DNA of 64,000 nt. Origin: Vibrio splendidus. Its GTDB lineage: Bacteria; Pseudomonadota; Gammaproteobacteria; Enterobacterales; Vibrionaceae. Both the position numbers and the translations under genes were made by a program. Shown one piece after another: positions 62,710 through 64,000 of the stretch. Where the stretch lies: NCBI RefSeq assembly GCF_002873455.1, contig NZ_MCUN01000009.1, forward strand, positions 62,001 through 126,000. The letters run 5' to 3'. Position 1 is the first letter of the stretch. Every line of letters begins with the position of its first letter. The notes under the pieces were generated by a model. It did no database searches. It was given only the letters and a program-made list of their open reading frames with translations, and was not told where the DNA came from.

Positions 62710-63171
62710 ATGGATAAGTTTGATCGCCAAATTTTAGATATCCTCAAAATTAACGCTCGATGCTCAGTGAGTGATATTGCTAGAGATGTGAGCCTTTCTC
62801 GCTCTGCAGTCAATGCCAGAATTAAGAAATTAGAAAACGATAAGGTGATTACAGGATACTGCGCGCAGATAGTAGAACCTGATCAAGCTAAGAACGTGAG
62901 CGCTTATATTACATTGAAGTTTGATCTATCGAGCAGCGACCATAGCTGTGAGTCTTACGCGAAACGTATCCAGAGTATTGATGGTGTTCAGTGCTGCCAT
63001 TCGATCAGTGGAGAGACTGATATGATGTTGTACGTTGAAGTGGAGAGCATGGAACGCTTGAATCAAGTCCGCGATCAATTGCAAAGCTACTCAGACCTAC
63101 GTCACCTCATGACGCATACGGTTTTGACTGAGTTTTTTAACAAGCAGAATTCGCAAGGTCGTTCATGTTAG
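62710..63171 (+). CDS. Lrp/AsnC-family transcriptional regulator
   Basis: About 153 residues. The N-terminal HTH is KFDRQILDILKINARCSVSD, then IARDVSLSRSAVNARIKKLE. The C-terminal ligand-binding RAM domain follows (VSAYITLKFDL, VQCCHSISGETDMMLYVEVE). I use the ATG at 62710; longer in-frame starts add a tail not seen in the family. It lies divergent to the YjeH-type exporter and is probably its regulator, by analogy with other Lrp-exporter pairs. The LysR gene starts inside its end. Confidence 0.92.
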   Translation: MDKFDRQILDILKINARCSVSDIARDVSLSRSAVNARIKKLENDKVITGYCAQIVEPDQAKNVSAYITLKFDLSSSDHSCESYAKRIQSIDGVQCCHSISGETDMMLYVEVESMERLNQVRDQLQSYSDLRHLMTHTVLTEFFNKQNSQGRSC

Positions 63172-64000
63172 GTAATATGAATTTAAATTTGCTGCGTTCT
63201 CTGCATGTGCTTCTTGAAGAGTGCCATGTAAGCCGAGCAGCACAGCGATTAAACATTACGCAGTCTGCGGTTAGCCGCCAACTTAATCAGCTACGAGATT
63301 TATGTGGTGATCCTCTTCTTGTTCGTGATGGCAACAAGCTGGTTCCTACCAATCGTGCTGTGTTGCTTAAAGGTAAGCTCGATGATTTGCTTGGTGAGTT
63401 TGACCACTTATTAGATGATAAACCCTTTAACCCACAAGACTGGCAAGGTGAGTTGGTGTTGTCTTCGAGTGACTATGTAGCTCAGTATATTCTTCCTGTG
63501 ATTGTGTCTGAGGTATCGGCAGAAGCCCCAAACATTAATTTGGCGTATCGTTTGTGGCAGCCCAATTATCTTGAAGCACTGAACGAGTTGGGTATTCACT
63601 TAGCTTCGAGCATGTTTCCCAAAAAGCCAGAGCACGTATCGAGCATTAAGCTTGGTGAAGATAAGTCTGTATGCTTAATGCGCAAGTCTCACCCATTAGC
63701 TCAACAATCGACTTTGAGTGCAGAAGATATTGTTAACTACTCTCACATCAAAGTGACGGGTGGCGGAGATAAAGACAGCTACGCTGATATTGCATTGAAG
63801 AAACAAGGGCTCAAGCGCAGAGTCGCTTTGCAGGTTCCGTTTTTCTCGTCAGCAGGAACGGTATTGATGCAAGATGACTATCTGATGATCGTCCCTGAAC
63901 ATATAGCTTATAATTTGGGCCGACACCTCGATACTACTTATTTTTCTTTGCCGTTTGATACGGAAATGCATACATATTGGTTAATGTGGCACCCCAAGTA
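63165..64000 (+). CDS. LysR-family transcriptional regulator, C-terminus cut by window edge
   Basis: The frame is open from ATG 63165 to the right edge (about 278 codons). The HTH is NLLRSLHVLLEECHVSRAAQ, then RLNITQSAVSRQLNQLRDLC, typical of LysR. A substrate-binding domain follows (GELVLSSSDYVAQYILPVIV, then residues toward the end FFSSAGTVLMQDDYLMIVPE). It overlaps the Lrp-family gene by 7 bp, and AAGG precedes the ATG; a second ATG at 63177 is possible. Target and ligand unknown. Confidence 0.9.
   Translation, partial: MLGNMNLNLLRSLHVLLEECHVSRAAQRLNITQSAVSRQLNQLRDLCGDPLLVRDGNKLVPTNRAVLLKGKLDDLLGEFDHLLDDKPFNPQDWQGELVLSSSDYVAQYILPVIVSEVSAEAPNINLAYRLWQPNYLEALNELGIHLASSMFPKKPEHVSSIKLGEDKSVCLMRKSHPLAQQSTLSAEDIVNYSHIKVTGGGDKDSYADIALKKQGLKRRVALQVPFFSSAGTVLMQDDYLMIVPEHIAYNLGRHLDTTYFSLPFDTEMHTYWLMWHPK

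Overview
The window reads as a chromosomal segment of a marine Vibrio. The support is two Qrr-type quorum-sensing small RNAs with sigma-54 promoters and LuxO-type sites, several cyclic-di-GMP enzymes, AT-leaning intergenic DNA, and proteins typical of the genus (RhlE, CodBA, a YibH/DUF3302 pair, an RstAB-like two-component system, a DUF3612-type XRE regulator). I saw no tRNA, rRNA, CRISPR array, insertion sequence or prophage block. A species or chromosome cannot be assigned from the sequence alone; the Splendidus clade is a reasonable guess.

Layout. 0-6 kb: the tail of an AraC regulator, a Bcr/CflA drug exporter, a small Cys-containing hypothetical protein, a long RluA-family pseudouridine synthase, a Nudix hydrolase, a nucleotidyltransferase-like protein and an ABM monooxygenase. 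6.5-8.7 kb: a GntR (YtrA-type)/ABC ATPase/permease operon with a palindromic operator. 8.8-18.6 kb: signalling genes, namely a winged-helix/EAL membrane protein, a GGDEF-EAL protein, an RstAB-like pair, a GNAT and an HD-GYP protein. 18.8-21.6 kb: an ascorbate-type PTS (IIB-IIC-IIA) and a protein with a phage-like repeated domain. 22-24.7 kb: a NupC transporter behind a structured leader and a 39-aa ORF, a small membrane protein and a methyltransferase. 24.8-29.3 kb: a DUF3541-like protein, a CHASE-GGDEF cyclase and RhlE.

29.6-37.4 kb is framed by two qrr genes in inverted orientation. Between them lie an XRE regulator with a divergent 198-aa protein, a GGEEF cyclase, a cold-shock protein and codBA. 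37.6-41.2 kb: the yibH/DUF3302 pair, then a decaying stretch with a frameshifted AraC gene and an OmpA-domain pseudogene carrying two in-frame stops. 41.3-46.4 kb: LysR, a beta-barrel-like outer membrane protein, two SDR oxidoreductases and a LuxR-type regulator.

46.6-57.9 kb holds a long co-directional locus: periplasmic sulfatase, radical-SAM sulfatase maturase, two small exported proteins, then MoxR, DUF58, DUF4381, VWA, VWA-TPR and BatD with overlapping genes. The maturase would install formylglycine in the sulfatase, and the MoxR/VWA/BatD part probably acts as an envelope assembly or quality-control machine. A CAGTA-N4-TACTG palindrome recurs before the sulfatase and the maturase. 57.9-64 kb: a urea transporter, a pyridoxamine-oxidase-like protein divergent from a MocR regulator, a YjeH-type amino acid exporter divergent from an Lrp-family regulator, and a LysR gene cut by the window edge.
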